Shown here piece by piece: positions 5,169 to 5,833 of a DNA stretch of 5,833 nt (its first letter is position 1; the number at the start of each line of letters is the position of its first letter). Both the position numbers and the translations under genes were made by a program. The notes below the pieces were generated by a model. That model worked only from the letters and a program-made list of their open reading frames with translations. It did no database searches and was not told the origin of the DNA. Source of the stretch: an uncultured Clostridia bacterium. Its GTDB lineage: Bacteria > Bacillota > Clostridia > Christensenellales > CAG-138. The DNA lies in NCBI GenBank assembly GCA_947304365.1, contig CAMZAY010000083.1:1-5833 (forward strand), given 5' to 3'.

Positions 5169-5671
5169 AGGCCGCGGATATTGCAGCGCCCGCGCTCGTG
5201 GGCGTGCTCATAGTGTATGCGCTGATCAAAAAAGTCAACGTTTATAAAGCTTTTGTGGACGGCGCTGCGGGAGCGGTCCCTCAGCTTGTCGCGATACTGC
5301 CGTATCTTGCCGCGATGCTCGGCGCGATAAGCCTGCTTCGCGAGTCGGGTGCGATAGATTTTATGGTACGGCTCATAAGGCCAGCGACGGATCGGCTCGG
5401 GATAAGCAGCGAGCTCGTGCCGCTGATCGCGCTGCGACCGTTTTCGGGCAGCGCATCGCTCGCCCTGCTGAAGGATACGCTCACGGAATGCGGCGCCGAC
5501 AGCCGGGTCGGGCGCGCGGCTTCGGTGCTTGTCGGGTCGACCGAGACTGTCTTCTACACCACGGCGGTTTATTTCGGTGCGGTGGGCGTTACGAAGACGC
5601 GCCACGCGATCCCCGCCGCGCTGATAAGCGGCGCGGTCGGCGTAATAGTCGGACTGCTGCTCGTAAGATAA
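5165..5671 (+). CDS. spmB: Spore maturation protein SpmB
   Basis: 168 residues; Bacillus SpmB has 178. It is a membrane partner of SpmA with the same nucleoside-recognition-type fold, and acts in spore core dehydration and heat resistance. Hydrophobic segments lie at about 7-21, 39-58, 84-102, 127-142 and 149-167. Conserved stretches are LVAILPYLAAMLGAI (41-55), RESGAIDFMV (59-68), RPFSGSASLALLKD (91-104) and GSTETVFYTTAVYFGAVG (124-141). The ATG at 5165 lies within the stop region of spmA (ATGA, 4-base overlap), so translation is probably coupled. No terminator is visible after the TAA at 5669, so transcription may continue into the next unit. Confidence 0.95.
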   Translation: MKAADIAAPALVGVLIVYALIKKVNVYKAFVDGAAGAVPQLVAILPYLAAMLGAISLLRESGAIDFMVRLIRPATDRLGISSELVPLIALRPFSGSASLALLKDTLTECGADSRVGRAASVLVGSTETVFYTTAVYFGAVGVTKTRHAIPAALISGAVGVIVGLLLVR

Positions 5672-5690
5672 AACGAGGAAGCTCACGGAT

Positions 5691-5719
5691 TTGCATTTGG
5701 ATAAAAGCTGTGATATAAT
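5691..5719 (+). promoter_or_regulatory. Extended -10 sigma-A promoter of the 3'-terminal gene
   Basis: TTGCAT (5691-5696), a 17-bp spacer and TATAAT (5714-5719) preceded by TGA (5711-5713), which makes an extended -10. Transcription would start near 5726, leaving a leader of about 58 nt before ATG 5784. It indicates that the next gene is independent of spmAB. Confidence 0.8.
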
Positions 5720-5724
5720 ACAAA

Positions 5725-5788
5725 AAAACGTGATTTGGTGCGAAAAAGTTGATTAAAAATCTTGTTTTGGTGCGAGGAAGATTATGAA
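5725..5788 (+). repeat. Degenerate 32-bp tandem duplication around the start site
   Basis: Bases 5725-5756 and 5757-5788 align without gaps at 24 of 32 positions. The shared core TTTGGTGCGARRAAG is at 5734-5748 and 5766-5780. The second copy carries the functional Shine-Dalgarno (GAGGAAG, 5774-5780) and the ATG (5784). The first has GAAAAAG and TTGATTAA at the same places. Confidence 0.75.
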
Positions 5789-5833
5789 AAGAAAGATCGA
5801 AGAGAAACTGTCGGAATGGAAAAAGCAAAGTAA
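5784..5833 (+). CDS. N-terminus of a gene, possibly an AAA_14/DUF4143-type ATPase (truncated by window)
   Basis: Only 16 full codons are visible: MKRKIEEKLSEWKKQS, then AA of the next codon. AGGA (5775-5778) five bases before the ATG and the extended -10 promoter at 5691-5719 make this a real start. The opening (M-K-R-K-I, then K-L-x-E-W-K-x-x-S) resembles the first residues of the large bacterial family of ATP-binding proteins with an AAA_14 domain and a DUF4143 C-terminus, common in Clostridia and Bacteroidetes and of unclear function, possibly mobile. The Walker A expected around residues 20-35 lies outside the window, so the assignment is tentative. The local sequence is much AT-richer than the genes upstream. 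Confidence 0.5.
   Translation, partial: MKRKIEEKLSEWKKQS

Noticed and set aside
1..5833. CRISPR array, tRNA gene, insertion sequence
   Set aside because: No regularly spaced repeats, no cloverleaf with a TTC loop, and no transposase or terminal inverted repeats are visible.

Overview
The window reads as a compact piece of a GC-rich, endospore-forming Clostridia-type chromosome (Firmicutes). The evidence is a Noc/Soj/ParB partition locus with three clustered parS-type palindromes, a spmA-spmB spore maturation pair, AGGAGG-type ribosome binding sites and Firmicutes-style TTGNNN-17-TATAAT promoters. The Ile codon ATA is unusually frequent for such GC-rich DNA, which suggests an uncultured or gut-type lineage. 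I cannot name a genus.

Layout, all genes on the + strand. Positions 1-59 may be the last codons of an upstream gene (by synteny rsmG, weakly supported). noc (83-934) encodes a ParB-family nucleoid occlusion protein and ends at a hairpin terminator (967-987). The 324-base gap before soj holds three parS-type sites (987-1002, 1040-1055, 1064-1079), a near-consensus sigma-A promoter (1106-1134) and a strongly structured leader of about 118 nt. A tightly packed operon follows: soj (1259-2029), parB (2016-2885), a TrmN6/YabB-family methyltransferase (2885-3622) and rsmI (3612-4490). Every junction in it overlaps, and a strong terminator closes it at 4507-4552. spmA (4608-5168) and spmB (5165-5671) share an ATGA overlap. 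The last 160 bases are clearly AT-richer. They carry a strong extended -10 promoter, a degenerate 32-bp tandem duplication, and the first 16 codons of a gene that resembles the N-terminus of AAA_14/DUF4143-type ATPases.

Functionally, Soj (ParA ATPase), ParB (CTP-dependent clamp) and the parS cluster form a chromosome-partition module, with the parS sites just upstream of the soj promoter. Noc is the divergent ParB paralogue that normally blocks division over the nucleoid. TrmN6 and RsmI modify tRNA and 16S rRNA and are co-transcribed with the partition genes. SpmA and SpmB act late in sporulation on spore core dehydration.

Most of the window is ordinary core genome. The points worth a second look are the parS1 site with an NBS-like central base, the structured soj leader, the partition/RNA-methylation operon, and the duplicated translation-start region before the 3'-terminal ATPase-like gene. 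I see no clear evidence of an undescribed multi-gene system.
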